A stretch of DNA of 64,000 nt from NCBI RefSeq assembly GCF_016595155.1, contig NZ_JAENGP010000011.1:83017-147016 (forward strand), written 5' to 3'. This document shows positions 49,060 to 57,915 of the stretch, one piece after another. The notes beneath the pieces are model-generated. The model searched no databases. It was not told the origin of the DNA and saw only the letters and a program-made list of their open reading frames with translations. The stretch's first letter is position 1. Each line of letters begins with the position of its first letter. This DNA comes from Advenella mandrilli (GTDB lineage: Bacteria; Pseudomonadota; Gammaproteobacteria; Burkholderiales; Burkholderiaceae_B). The translations under genes were made by a program, and so were the position numbers.

Positions 49060-51663
49060 ATGAATACTGAAAACCGCAAGCCACTGCCCGGCACGGGGCT
49101 GGATTACTTTGATGCACGAGCTGCTGTTGATGCCATTGCACCCAACGCCTACGATACGCTGCCGTATACCTCGCGCGTCTTTGCTGAAAACCTGGTGCGT
49201 CGCTGCGATCCGGCGACCCTCACAGACTCACTCAAGCAATTAATTGAACGCAAACGTGACCTGGATTTCCCTTGGTTTCCTGCACGCGTGGTGTGTCACG
49301 ATATCCTGGGTCAGACCGCGCTGGTTGACCTGGCCGGGTTGCGCGAGGCGATTGCCAAGCAAGGGGGCGATCCCGCCCAAATCAACCCGGTGGTACCCAC
49401 GCAGTTAATTGTGGACCATTCGCTGGCCGTTGAATATGCCGGTTTTGACAAGGACGCCTTTGCCAAGAACCGTGCAGTCGAAGATCGTCGTAATGACGAC
49501 CGCTTTCATTTTATCAACTGGACCAAGAAGGCCTTCAAGAACGTCGATGTGATTCCACCGGGCAACGGCATCATGCACCAGATCAATCTGGAGCGGATGT
49601 CACCGGTTATTCACAGTCGTGATGGGATTGCTTTCCCGGATACCCTGGTGGGTACCGACAGTCATACGCCTCACGTCGATGCCCTGGGCGTTATCGCCAT
49701 TGGCGTGGGCGGGTTAGAGGCCGAGAGCGTGATGCTGGGTCGCGCGTCCTGGATGCGTTTGCCCGACATTATCGGTGTTGAACTGACCGGGCAATTGCAG
49801 CCAGGCATTACGGCTACTGACCTGGTCCTGGCCCTGACCGAGTTTTTGCGTGAGCAGAAAGTGGTCTCGTCTTACCTGGAATTCTACGGCGAAGGCGCAT
49901 CCCGCCTGACGCTGGGCGATCGCGCCACGATTTCCAATATGACGCCCGAGTATGGCGCCACTGCCGCGATGTTTTATATTGATCAACAAACGATTGATTA
50001 CCTGAAACTGACTGGCCGTGATGAGGAACAGGTCAGGCTGGTGGAAACCTATGCCAAACAAACAGGCCTGTGGGCCGACAGTCTGAAAACCGCGCAGTAT
50101 GAGCGTGTCCTTTCCTTTGATTTGTCATCGGTGGTGCGCAATCTGGCCGGCCCGTCCAATCCGCATCGTCGCGTACCTACTTCAGAGCTTGCCAGCCGTG
50201 GTATTTCAGGTGTGGTAGAAAATGAACCGGGGCTGATGCCCGATGGCGCGGTGATTATTGCCGCCATTACCAGTTGCACCAATACAAGCAACCCGCGCAA
50301 CGTGATTGCGGCGGGGCTGTTGGCACGTAACGCCAACGCGCGCGGCCTGGTCCGCAAGCCGTGGGTCAAATCATCACTGGCACCGGGCTCCAAAGCGGTC
50401 CAGCTGTATCTGGAAGAGGCCAATCTCTTGCCCGATCTCGAGAAATTGGGTTTTGGTATCGTGGGTTTTGCCTGTACCACCTGTAACGGCATGAGCGGTG
50501 CGCTGGATCCTGTCATTCAGCAGGAAATCATCGATCGTGATTTATATGCGACCGCCGTTTTATCGGGCAACCGTAATTTCGATGGCCGTATCCACCCCTA
50601 TGCCAAGCAGGCATTCCTGGCCTCGCCACCGCTGGTTGTGGCTTACGCGATTGCCGGAACCATCCGCTTCGACATCGAGAAAGACGTGCTGGGTACAGAC
50701 CAGAACGGTCAGCCGGTGACCCTGAAGGATATCTGGCCTAGCGATGAAGAAATTGATGCCATTGTGGCCAGCAGCGTGAAGCCCGAGCAATTTCGCAGCG
50801 TGTATGAGCCAATGTTTGCACTTAGTGTTGACGCTGGTGAATCGGTTAATCCATTGTACGAATGGCGTCCGCAAAGCACCTATATCCGCTGTCCGCCGTA
50901 CTGGGAAGGTGCGCTGGCAGGCGAACGTACGCTCAAGGGCATGCGTCCGCTGGCGGTGCTGGGTGACAACATTACGACCGATCACCTGTCGCCTTCCAAC
51001 GCTATTCTGCTTAATAGCGCTGCCGGAGAATATCTGGATAAGATGGGTTTGCCGCAAGAAGACTTTAACTCTTACGCAACGCATCGGGGCGACCATCTGA
51101 CTGCACAGCGGGCCACGTTCGCCAATCCCAAGCTGCTGAATGAAATGGTGCTGGAAAATGGTGAGATCAAACAAGGCTCTCTGGCGCGCATCGAACCGGA
51201 AGGTAAAGTGGTGCGTATGTGGGAAGCCATCGAAACCTATATGGAACGCAAGCAGCCACTAATTATCGTGGCGGGGGCCGACTATGGACAGGGTTCTTCA
51301 CGCGACTGGGCGGCCAAGGGTGTGCGTCTTGCGGGTGTCGAAGCGATTGTTGCAGAAGGGTTCGAGCGCATTCACCGCACCAATCTGGTGGGTATGGGTG
51401 TATTGCCGCTTGAATTCAAACCGGGCGTCAATCGCAAAACGCTAAATATCGATGGTACGGAAACCTACGATGTGATCGGTAAGCCCGAACCGCGATCAAC
51501 CCTGACACTGGTGATTCTTCGTAAAAATGGCGAACGTCTGGAAGTGCCGGTGACCTGCCGTCTGGATACCGCCGAAGAAGTCTCCATCTATGAGGCCGGC
51601 GGGGTTTTGCAACGTTTTGCGCAGGATTTTATTGAATCGCCCGCTGCCAGCCAGGCATTATGA
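49060..51663 (+). CDS. acnD: Fe/S-dependent 2-methylcitrate dehydratase AcnD
   Basis: Aconitase-family enzyme of 867 residues with a [4Fe-4S] cluster: SCTNTSNPRNVIAAGLLA supplies one Cys and CTTCNGMSG the other two. GTDSHTPHVDALG is the substrate motif, and GADYGQGSSRDWAAKG the C-terminal swivelling-domain motif with the active-site Ser. In the AcnD/PrpF version of the cycle it dehydrates 2-methylcitrate to trans-2-methylaconitate. The stop overlaps the prpF start by 4 bases. Confidence 0.94.
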   Translation: MNTENRKPLPGTGLDYFDARAAVDAIAPNAYDTLPYTSRVFAENLVRRCDPATLTDSLKQLIERKRDLDFPWFPARVVCHDILGQTALVDLAGLREAIAKQGGDPAQINPVVPTQLIVDHSLAVEYAGFDKDAFAKNRAVEDRRNDDRFHFINWTKKAFKNVDVIPPGNGIMHQINLERMSPVIHSRDGIAFPDTLVGTDSHTPHVDALGVIAIGVGGLEAESVMLGRASWMRLPDIIGVELTGQLQPGITATDLVLALTEFLREQKVVSSYLEFYGEGASRLTLGDRATISNMTPEYGATAAMFYIDQQTIDYLKLTGRDEEQVRLVETYAKQTGLWADSLKTAQYERVLSFDLSSVVRNLAGPSNPHRRVPTSELASRGISGVVENEPGLMPDGAVIIAAITSCTNTSNPRNVIAAGLLARNANARGLVRKPWVKSSLAPGSKAVQLYLEEANLLPDLEKLGFGIVGFACTTCNGMSGALDPVIQQEIIDRDLYATAVLSGNRNFDGRIHPYAKQAFLASPPLVVAYAIAGTIRFDIEKDVLGTDQNGQPVTLKDIWPSDEEIDAIVASSVKPEQFRSVYEPMFALSVDAGESVNPLYEWRPQSTYIRCPPYWEGALAGERTLKGMRPLAVLGDNITTDHLSPSNAILLNSAAGEYLDKMGLPQEDFNSYATHRGDHLTAQRATFANPKLLNEMVLENGEIKQGSLARIEPEGKVVRMWEAIETYMERKQPLIIVAGADYGQGSSRDWAAKGVRLAGVEAIVAEGFERIHRTNLVGMGVLPLEFKPGVNRKTLNIDGTETYDVIGKPEPRSTLTLVILRKNGERLEVPVTCRLDTAEEVSIYEAGGVLQRFAQDFIESPAASQAL

Positions 51664-52871
51664 CACATATGGAAAACGCAATGACACATGCACCACAGAT
51701 TAAAATTGCCGCCACCTATATGCGAGGTGGCACCAGCAAAGGTGTGTTTTTTCGGCTGAGTGATCTGCCCGAAGCCGCCCAGACACCCGGTGCCGCACGC
51801 GACGCACTGCTGCTGCGCGTGATTGGCAGCCCCGATCCTTACGGCAAGCAAACCGACGGTATGGGTGGCGCGACATCAAGCACCAGTAAGATTGTGATTC
51901 TGTCGAAAAGCGAGCGTGCCGGACATGATGTTGATTATCTGTTCGGTCAGGTGTCTATCGATCAGCCTTTCATCGACTGGAGCGGCAATTGTGGAAACCT
52001 CTCGGCAGCCGTGGCGCCTTTTGCCATCAGCAATGGGTTGATCGATGCCGACCGTATTCCGGCCAATGGTGTTGCCACTGTGCATATCTGGCAGGCCAAT
52101 ATCGGCAAGACCATTGTGGCACACGTGCCCATCACCAACGGTCAGGTGCAGGAAACAGGCGACTTTGAACTGGATGGGGTTACCTTCCCCGCCGCCGAAG
52201 TGCAGCTTGAATTCCTGGACCCGGCAGCAGACGAAGACGGGGCAGCTGGCGCCATGTTTCCCACAGGCAATGTGGTTGACGAGCTGGATGTACCCGGTGT
52301 CGGCAAGCTGCAGGCAACCATGATTAACGCCGGTATTCCAACCGTGTTTGTAAATGCCCGGGACATTGGTTTTACCGGCACCGAGCTGCAGGATGATATC
52401 AACAGTAACGCCGATACACTGGCCATGTTTGAAACCATTCGCGCGCATGGTGCGCTACGCATGGGGCTCATTGCCAATATCAAGGAAGCCGAGCGCCGTC
52501 AGCACACGCCCAAGGTGGCATTTGTAGGTGAGTCTGCCAACTACACGGCTTCCAGCGGCAAGCAGGTGTCCGCCAATAACATAGACCTGCTTGTACGGGC
52601 GCTTTCCATGGGCAAATTGCATCATGCAATGATGGGCACCGCAGCGGTCGCTATCGGTACGGCTGCGGCCATTCCCGGCACCCTGGTCAATCGCGCGGCA
52701 GGCGGCGGTGAACGCGAGTCTGTTACCTTCGGTCATCCCTCGGGTACCTTGCGGGTGGGGGCACAAGCGATTGAAGAAGCAGGGCAGTGGGTCGTGAAAA
52801 AAGCGATCATGAGCCGAAGCGCCCGTGTCCTGATGGAAGGCTATGTACGGGTTCCGGCTGATGCGTTCTGA
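51660..52871 (+). CDS. prpF: 2-methylaconitate isomerase PrpF
   Basis: Diaminopimelate-epimerase-like fold, 403 residues. YMRGGTSKGVFFRLSDLP is the family start and DWSGNCGNLSAAVAPFAI carries the active-site Cys region; GHPSGTLRVG is the C-terminal motif. PrpF isomerises the trans product of AcnD to cis-2-methylaconitate, so AcnD can complete hydration. ATG 51660 overlaps the acnD stop; ATG 51669 or 51681 are possible alternatives. Followed by a 52-bp gap before prpB. Confidence 0.94.
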   Translation: MTHMENAMTHAPQIKIAATYMRGGTSKGVFFRLSDLPEAAQTPGAARDALLLRVIGSPDPYGKQTDGMGGATSSTSKIVILSKSERAGHDVDYLFGQVSIDQPFIDWSGNCGNLSAAVAPFAISNGLIDADRIPANGVATVHIWQANIGKTIVAHVPITNGQVQETGDFELDGVTFPAAEVQLEFLDPAADEDGAAGAMFPTGNVVDELDVPGVGKLQATMINAGIPTVFVNARDIGFTGTELQDDINSNADTLAMFETIRAHGALRMGLIANIKEAERRQHTPKVAFVGESANYTASSGKQVSANNIDLLVRALSMGKLHHAMMGTAAVAIGTAAAIPGTLVNRAAGGGERESVTFGHPSGTLRVGAQAIEEAGQWVVKKAIMSRSARVLMEGYVRVPADAF

Positions 52872-52923
52872 GAACGCCAGAAAATTGATTAACTTTTAAT
52901 ATTGTTAAAGAAGGATTTATTGC

Positions 52924-53784
52924 ATGTCGACAAGAAAGCAACTCAGATCACTCGTCGAAGCGCGCCAGGGTATTATTGTTCCTGGTGCATTTAATGCTTT
53001 GTCGGCTAAAGTGATTGCCGATCTTGGCTTTCAGGCCATTTATGTGACGGGTGCAGGCGTGACCAATATGTGGTTTGGCATGCCAGACCAGGGATTCATG
53101 GGTTTACACGAAATCGCCGATCATACCGCCAGAATCCGTGATGCAGTAGATGTGCCACTGATTGTCGATGCCGACACGGGGTTTGGCAATGCCCTGAATG
53201 TCCGTCACACTGTCCGGGTGCTTGAACGTGCCGGGGCTGACTGCATTCAGTTGGAAGATCAGGTTGCGCCCAAGCGCTGTGGTCATTTCTCAGGCAAAGA
53301 GGTAATTTCAACCGAAGAAGCAGTCAGCAAGATCAAGGCGGCGGTTGACGCACGTCACGATCCCGACTTCTTGATTATGGCGCGTACCGATGCGGCAGCC
53401 ACCCATGGTTTTGAGGCGGCGATCGAGCGTGCCCAGAAGTTCGCCGAAGCCGGGGCCGATATCCTGTTTGTGGAAGCGGTTACAGAAGCTGAGCAAGTGC
53501 GCGCGCTGCCCCAGCGTCTTTCCAAACCGCAGTTGATGAACATGGTGATTGGTGGCCGCACGCCTATTTTCAATGCCGATCAGTTGGCCGAGATGGGTTT
53601 TGGTATCGTACTGTATGCTAACGCGGCCTTGCAGGGCGCCGTTACCGGCATGCAGAAAGCCCTGACCGTGTTACGCGACGAGAAAGAAGTGCAAGAGTCC
53701 AGCGGGCTGGTCGCGACGTTTGCCGAAAGACAGCGCCTGGTAAGCAAGCCTGAATGGGACGAGCTTGAAAAACGCTATTCCTGA
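52924..53784 (+). CDS. prpB: 2-methylisocitrate lyase
   Basis: Splits 2-methylisocitrate into pyruvate and succinate, closing the cycle. 286 residues of the PEP mutase/isocitrate-lyase superfamily. VDADTGFGNALNVRHTV holds metal-binding Asp residues, and PKRCGHFSGK is the catalytic KRCGH loop. It is last in the operon here, after prpF, whereas prpB usually precedes prpC. AAGGA lies upstream of ATG 52924. A strong terminator follows. Confidence 0.95.
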   Translation: MSTRKQLRSLVEARQGIIVPGAFNALSAKVIADLGFQAIYVTGAGVTNMWFGMPDQGFMGLHEIADHTARIRDAVDVPLIVDADTGFGNALNVRHTVRVLERAGADCIQLEDQVAPKRCGHFSGKEVISTEEAVSKIKAAVDARHDPDFLIMARTDAAATHGFEAAIERAQKFAEAGADILFVEAVTEAEQVRALPQRLSKPQLMNMVIGGRTPIFNADQLAEMGFGIVLYANAALQGAVTGMQKALTVLRDEKEVQESSGLVATFAERQRLVSKPEWDELEKRYS

Positions 53785-53843
53785 ATAAGACCTGGCTGGT
53801 TATCCAGCGTCTCTTTGCGCTCTCCAGAGCCGCTTTAAATAGC

Positions 53844-53882
53844 CGCCCCAATCGGTCACCTGTCTGGTGACCGATTGGGGCG
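53844..53882 (+). terminator. Terminator of the prp operon
   Basis: A perfect 17-bp stem (CGCCCCAATCGGTCACC and its complement at 53866-53882) with a 5-base loop, followed by a C/T-rich stretch containing TTCTTATTT. 59 bp after prpB. Very stable hairpin. Confidence 0.85.
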
Positions 53883-53941
53883 CGCTTCTTATTTCATAAT
53901 GCAGTTTTGCTTCAAATTTAATAAATAAGCAACTATAAAAA

Positions 53942-54901
53942 ATGTCTGGCCTTAAACCTTGGAAATCTGTTGAAGAGCAGTTGGCTATTCTGAAAAGCCG
54001 TGGCCTACAGGTGGGTAATGAATCTGCCGCACTTAACTACTTAAAGCGCATCGGTTACTATCGTTTAAGTGGCTATTGGTATCCAATGAGAGAAATTGAT
54101 ACTGTCGCTTCGCAGCAGAAGCAAGGTCCGATACGTACAGACAGGTTTGTTGCAGGCAGTTATTTTGAAAACGTTGTCAAACTGTATGTGTTTGATAAAA
54201 AACTGCGGCTGCTGGCACTGGATGCAATGGAACGAATTGAATTGGCATTACGCGTAGACGTGGCTTATCTGCTTGGAAAAAAAGATCCTGTTGCCTATAT
54301 GAAACAGGCATGTTTGCACGGCAATTTCTCTAAGAGAATTCTTCAAAAAGGAAAGAATCGGGGGAAGACTGAACATCAGTTATGGCTGGATAAATATAAT
54401 ATACAGCTGGATCGTGCACGGCGTGAGCCGTTTGTCCAGCATCATGCAAACAAATATTTTAATAAATTACCGATATGGGTGGCGATTGAAATCTGGGATT
54501 TTGGTTTGCTATCGAGAATATTTGATGGTATGCAATATGCTGATAAAAATCAGATCGCGCAAAAATATGGTTTGGCAGACGGTAAAATCTTGGCCCAGTG
54601 GTTGCGCAGCTTAAACTTTATCCGCAATGTATCAGCTCATCACAGTCGTTTGTGGAATATTAATGTACTGGAGCTTTCACCTTGTCCCGCTGGCTGGCCA
54701 AAAATGAAAAATACCCGTCCTTTTATGTACTTTGCCGTGATGGCACATTTATTAACGGTTATTTGCCCAAATTCAAGTTGGATATCTCGCTTGCTTGAGC
54801 TATTGCATAGTTATCCGGTATCTGGAAATATGACATTAACCCTTGAGGATTTTGGTATTTGCAGCGATTGGGAAAAGTGGCTGTTGCGAGAGCAGGAATG
54901 A
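53942..54901 (+). CDS. Abi_2 (AbiD/AbiF-like) abortive-infection protein
   Basis: Protein of 319 residues. LKSRGLQVGNESAALNYLKR followed by IGYYRLSGYWYP (residues 38-49) is the Abi_2 N-terminal signature. RNVSAHHSRLWN near residue 228 is the R-x4-6-H motif typical of HEPN RNases, and these proteins are thought to cut RNA to block phage growth. Plain single-gene system: no partner is obvious. It lies just beyond the prp terminator, at the start of an accessory stretch. Target and trigger unknown. Confidence 0.85.
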   Translation: MSGLKPWKSVEEQLAILKSRGLQVGNESAALNYLKRIGYYRLSGYWYPMREIDTVASQQKQGPIRTDRFVAGSYFENVVKLYVFDKKLRLLALDAMERIELALRVDVAYLLGKKDPVAYMKQACLHGNFSKRILQKGKNRGKTEHQLWLDKYNIQLDRARREPFVQHHANKYFNKLPIWVAIEIWDFGLLSRIFDGMQYADKNQIAQKYGLADGKILAQWLRSLNFIRNVSAHHSRLWNINVLELSPCPAGWPKMKNTRPFMYFAVMAHLLTVICPNSSWISRLLELLHSYPVSGNMTLTLEDFGICSDWEKWLLREQE

Positions 54902-55062
54902 GAACCGACGCGTACATAAATGCAGGGGCGCCGGTCATATTGGAATTAATTATAGACAGAAGATGCGTATATTGTCAATCAGGCAGCAAGGGAAATCTCA
55001 TATTACTTATATTGGGGTAAGGGGTATGTGCCGTTTGGCTTAAATTGACTACCTTGTTTTTA

Positions 55063-55569
55063 TTAGTGAAAGGTTGGTATGAATATTGATGAAAAGCTGC
55101 CGCCATTCATTATGGAAGCCGCAATAACGATCAGCCCCAGCGCTAAAGTGATGAAAATAGCCCAGATATAATCGGCATCGGTAATTTTGGCTTTCCTGTC
55201 CTTGCTATACATATCAGAATACTTGCTCAGCTTGTTTAATAACTCAATTTGTTCGGTAACGGAAAGGGCAGTGGGGGCGTTTTCCTTAGTTTCCGTTTCG
55301 GACAGTTCCGTTCCTGCCGGCTGGTTTATTGAGTGTGGTTGGGTATGGATGGCGTTTAATAGTTGCAGTTGAAAAATAGCAGCCTGGCTTAACAGCTTTG
55401 TATTTTTGTTAATAAGTAACAGGGCAGACCAAAATCCGCATGCTAAAGCACTGGCCGCCAGTGTTAATATAAAATGGCGGGGTTCCAAGCTAAGTATAGA
55501 TACCAAAAGAGCGTATGGAATAATAAAAAACAAACCGGTGGTTAACAGCCGTATAAAAAAAACTCGCAT
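55063..55569 (-). CDS. Hypothetical membrane protein
   Basis: Not recognised. 168 residues with two N-terminal hydrophobic segments (residues 8-30 and 35-55), a polar middle with a Gln/Glu/Thr-rich stretch and a helix (SVTEQIELLNKLSKYSDMYS), and a C-terminal hydrophobic segment (about 135-155). It is likely an inner-membrane protein with a cytoplasmic or periplasmic helical domain. It sits between the Abi_2 gene and the TlpA-like gene, facing the Abi gene. No functional clue in the sequence. Confidence 0.55.
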   Translation of the reverse strand: MRVFFIRLLTTGLFFIIPYALLVSILSLEPRHFILTLAASALACGFWSALLLINKNTKLLSQAAIFQLQLLNAIHTQPHSINQPAGTELSETETKENAPTALSVTEQIELLNKLSKYSDMYSKDRKAKITDADYIWAIFITLALGLIVIAASIMNGGSFSSIFIPTFH

Positions 55570-55899
55570 TGTGTTCCTGATGTTTACAAAATCAAATAGG
55601 GATTAGATGGTTAATAAGCGCTTTATGGTTTTATGCGCTTGAAATTTTTTGTGCGTATGTATTGCAAGTAAGTGCTACTGTGTATGCAACCCGGTTATTG
55701 TATTTTTTATTGGATAAGCGGCAGGCAGGAGGAGACGTTTTTGTCTATGCTTTTTGAGGCTTGCAGGCAGCAGGAGAAGATGCCGCGTTCATCCGGCTTT
55801 GGAAAAAGTAAAAGCGGTTAATATAATTGTGTTGGCAATGGATATTTATTTCAATTTTATATAAATAGGCAAAGGCGAGTTTGATATGACAGGTACGTT
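55570..55899. other. Intergenic region without recognisable gene
   Basis: Divergent spacer between the hypothetical membrane protein and the TlpA-like gene. I see no convincing coding frame, tRNA or repeat. The 55600-55720 part is T-rich and may hold promoters for both sides. Confidence 0.4.
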
Positions 55900-56733
55900 G
55901 TGATTAGTGTTGGTCCTATTCCGGTTTATGTTATTTTGTTGGCAATCTGCCTGCTGCTGGCATGGGGAGTTGCCCGCATACTGGTTGTGCGTTCAGGTAC
56001 TCAAAGCAAGGCTGCGGGTGGTTTACTGCTGGATGCTGCATTCTGGGGTTTTGTGGCGGCGCGTTTAGCCTATCTTATTCAATGGCGGGAAGAGTACGCC
56101 CAGGCTCCCATGTCTATTATTGTCATTGGTGATGGCGGCTATCTATGGTGGGCGGGTTTGTTGGCGGCCATTCTGTATGTGTTCTGGAAAACCCGGCACA
56201 CACATTGCCTGCGTTTACCGGTGTTAAGCGGGATGGTTGTTGGCGTGTTGATTTGGTTTTCTGCCAGCCATGCATTGTTGGTGATGCAGCGTTCAACGAC
56301 TGCTTTACCTGATGTACAGTTAAGCAATCTGGGCCATGAGCCGGTGTCTTTAAGTAGTTATACGGGCAAACCTATTGTGCTTAATTTGTGGGCCAGCTGG
56401 TGTCCGCCATGCCGTCGTGAAATGCCCGCTTTTGAACAGGTGGCAGCGCAGTTTCCTGATACGGTTTTTTTAATGGTGAATCAAGGTGAAAGCAGGGCAA
56501 GTATCCAGCAATTCTTGGCGGCTGAAAACCTTGATTTGCAGCATGTATTGCTGGACCCTTCTTCCAGCACCATGCGGGAAGTGCGTGCAAGGGGGCTGCC
56601 CACCACGCTATTTTTTGATGCACAAGGGCAGTTGCGTGATGTGCATATGGGTGAAATAACCATGGCAGCCTTAAAAAGTAAACTGTCGAAGCATTTTGCG
56701 CAAGTGGCCAATGATGTGTCAAAACAGGAATAG
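55900..56733 (+). CDS. TlpA-like thioredoxin fused to an Lgt-like membrane domain
   Basis: Protein of 277 residues. The N-terminal 130 residues have four hydrophobic segments resembling prolipoprotein diacylglyceryl transferase (SVGPIPVYVILLAICLLLAW, then FVAARLAYLI and GDGGYLWWAGLLAA), but the catalytic His of the Lgt HGG motif is replaced (WWAG). The C-terminal domain is a periplasmic thioredoxin: LNLWASWCPPCRREMPAFEQ has the CPPC redox pair and GLPTTLFFD the cis-Pro loop. GTG 55900 is used, with AGG 7 bases upstream. Likely thiol:disulfide reductase of the envelope; the membrane domain probably anchors it. Confidence 0.8.
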   Translation: MISVGPIPVYVILLAICLLLAWGVARILVVRSGTQSKAAGGLLLDAAFWGFVAARLAYLIQWREEYAQAPMSIIVIGDGGYLWWAGLLAAILYVFWKTRHTHCLRLPVLSGMVVGVLIWFSASHALLVMQRSTTALPDVQLSNLGHEPVSLSSYTGKPIVLNLWASWCPPCRREMPAFEQVAAQFPDTVFLMVNQGESRASIQQFLAAENLDLQHVLLDPSSSTMREVRARGLPTTLFFDAQGQLRDVHMGEITMAALKSKLSKHFAQVANDVSKQE

Positions 56734-56798
56734 ACAGGAAGCTTGTTATGGTTATTTTTAATATTTAAATTTAAACCAATGATAATGGAGTAAATGCG

Positions 56799-57179
56799 AT
56801 GCCTAAAACTGAAATACGCGTGCCATCCGGACAAGTTCCCGTTCAAGCCTGGGCCGATATCAAAGGCGCTGAAAACCATCATCTGAACGTGGTTCTGCAC
56901 GCACCCACAGCCAGCGCACTGCAACGTGCCCGCAATAATGCCCGTAACCTGCAAAAGGAAATGCCTGACGCAGAAATAAGAATAGTCGTTAATGCAGAGG
57001 CGGTTGCCGCTGTATTGGATACGGCAGACGACGGTGTTGACGGCATGACATGGGTGTGTCCAAACACGTTGGCCCGTTTAGGCCGGGCATTGCGTGAACC
57101 GCTTAAGCTGCTGCCAGGCGCAGCCGTGCTGGAACTGGTTCGCATACAGCAGGCCGGGTGGGTTTATATTCGGGCGTAG
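56799..57179 (+). CDS. DsrE-like protein with an antitoxin-like N-terminal extension
   Basis: Protein of 126 residues. From about residue 28 it reads as a DsrE/DsrF-like fold: LNVVLHAPTASALQRARNNA, IRIVVNAEAVAAVLD, WVCPNTLARLG and a C-terminal QQAGWVYIRA strand; the single Cys of WVCPN sits at the usual DsrE position. The first 25 residues (MPKTEIRVPSGQVPVQ, then AWADIKGAE) match the start and end of the antitoxin at 57314-57586 (MPKTQTRVLTAHVPIQ and QAWADSLGADE), as if an antitoxin copy lost its middle and fused in frame. Role of the DsrE part (sulfur or disulfide handling) is by fold only. Confidence 0.7.
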   Translation: MPKTEIRVPSGQVPVQAWADIKGAENHHLNVVLHAPTASALQRARNNARNLQKEMPDAEIRIVVNAEAVAAVLDTADDGVDGMTWVCPNTLARLGRALREPLKLLPGAAVLELVRIQQAGWVYIRA

Positions 57180-57313
57180 TTTGCTTGTGCTTCCGGTAAG
57201 AAAAATAATATTAGAAAAATTTCAGTTTGACCTTATATCCTGTTTTGCTTGACTGATTTTTTTTTTAATCATTATGATTAATTTTGAATCAAATGGCTGA
57301 AAAGGTAAATACT

Positions 57314-57586
57314 ATGCCGAAAACTCAAACACGTGTGCTAACTGCGCATGTTCCTATACAACTAGCCAGGAAAGTTGATCAAATGGCAGATCGTTTGGAG
57401 CGCTCGCGTGGCTGGGTCATGAAACAGGCACTTTCAGCCTGGATTGCCCAGGAAGAAGAGCGTGATCGTTTAACTTACGAAGCATTGGCTGATGTCGATG
57501 ATAGCCAGTTCATAGATCATGATACCGTGCAAGCCTGGGCCGATAGTCTGGGGGCCGATGAACCATTGCCTGTGCCAAGTAAATGA
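57314..57586 (+). CDS. Ribbon-helix-helix (CopG-type) antitoxin
   Basis: Antitoxin of 90 residues with an N-terminal ribbon-helix-helix (TRVLTAHVPIQLARKVDQMA, then RLERSRGWVMKQALSAWI) that binds DNA as a dimer, and an acidic C-terminal tail that wraps the toxin in ParD-like systems. ATG 57314 is favoured because AAGG lies 8-10 bases upstream; in-frame ATG 57293 is possible. Its stop overlaps the toxin frame by 4 bases (ATGA), the usual TA coupling. The partner toxin is interrupted. Confidence 0.82.
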   Translation: MPKTQTRVLTAHVPIQLARKVDQMADRLERSRGWVMKQALSAWIAQEEERDRLTYEALADVDDSQFIDHDTVQAWADSLGADEPLPVPSK

Positions 57587-57858
57587 TGTTGAAATGGACC
57601 AGTAAGGCGCTTTCTGATTTGGCGCGCCTATATGACTTTTTAGCCATAGCAAATAAACCAGCCGCTGCACGGGCAGTGCAAACGTTAACCAAAGCGCCCA
57701 CTATTTTGCTAAATACACCACGTATTGGCGAGTAGCTATTCCAGTTTGATCCTAGAGAGGTACGACGTTTGCTGGTAGGAAATTATGAAATCCGCTATGA
57801 AATTCAGAAAGAAACTGTTTATGTACTACGAGTGTGGCATACCAGAGAAAATCGTTAA
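57583..57858 (+). pseudogene. ParE/RelE-type toxin interrupted by an in-frame amber codon
   Basis: Reading from the ATG overlapping the antitoxin stop gives 91 codons of a ParE-like toxin: KWTSKALSDLARLYDFLA, PRIGE, then after a TAG at 57733-57735 (codon 51) LFQFDPREVRRLLVGNYEIR and YVLRVWHTRENR. ParE relatives carry Gln or another residue at that spot, so one CAG-to-TAG change would explain it. The rest of the frame is intact and family-like, which suggests recent inactivation. A sequencing error or amber suppression are the alternatives. Confidence 0.85.
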
Positions 57859-57915
57859 GCTAGCGTGTCAGAGCAGGTAATGGCTAACTTTGCCCGTTTC
57901 AATAATCAATCCTCA

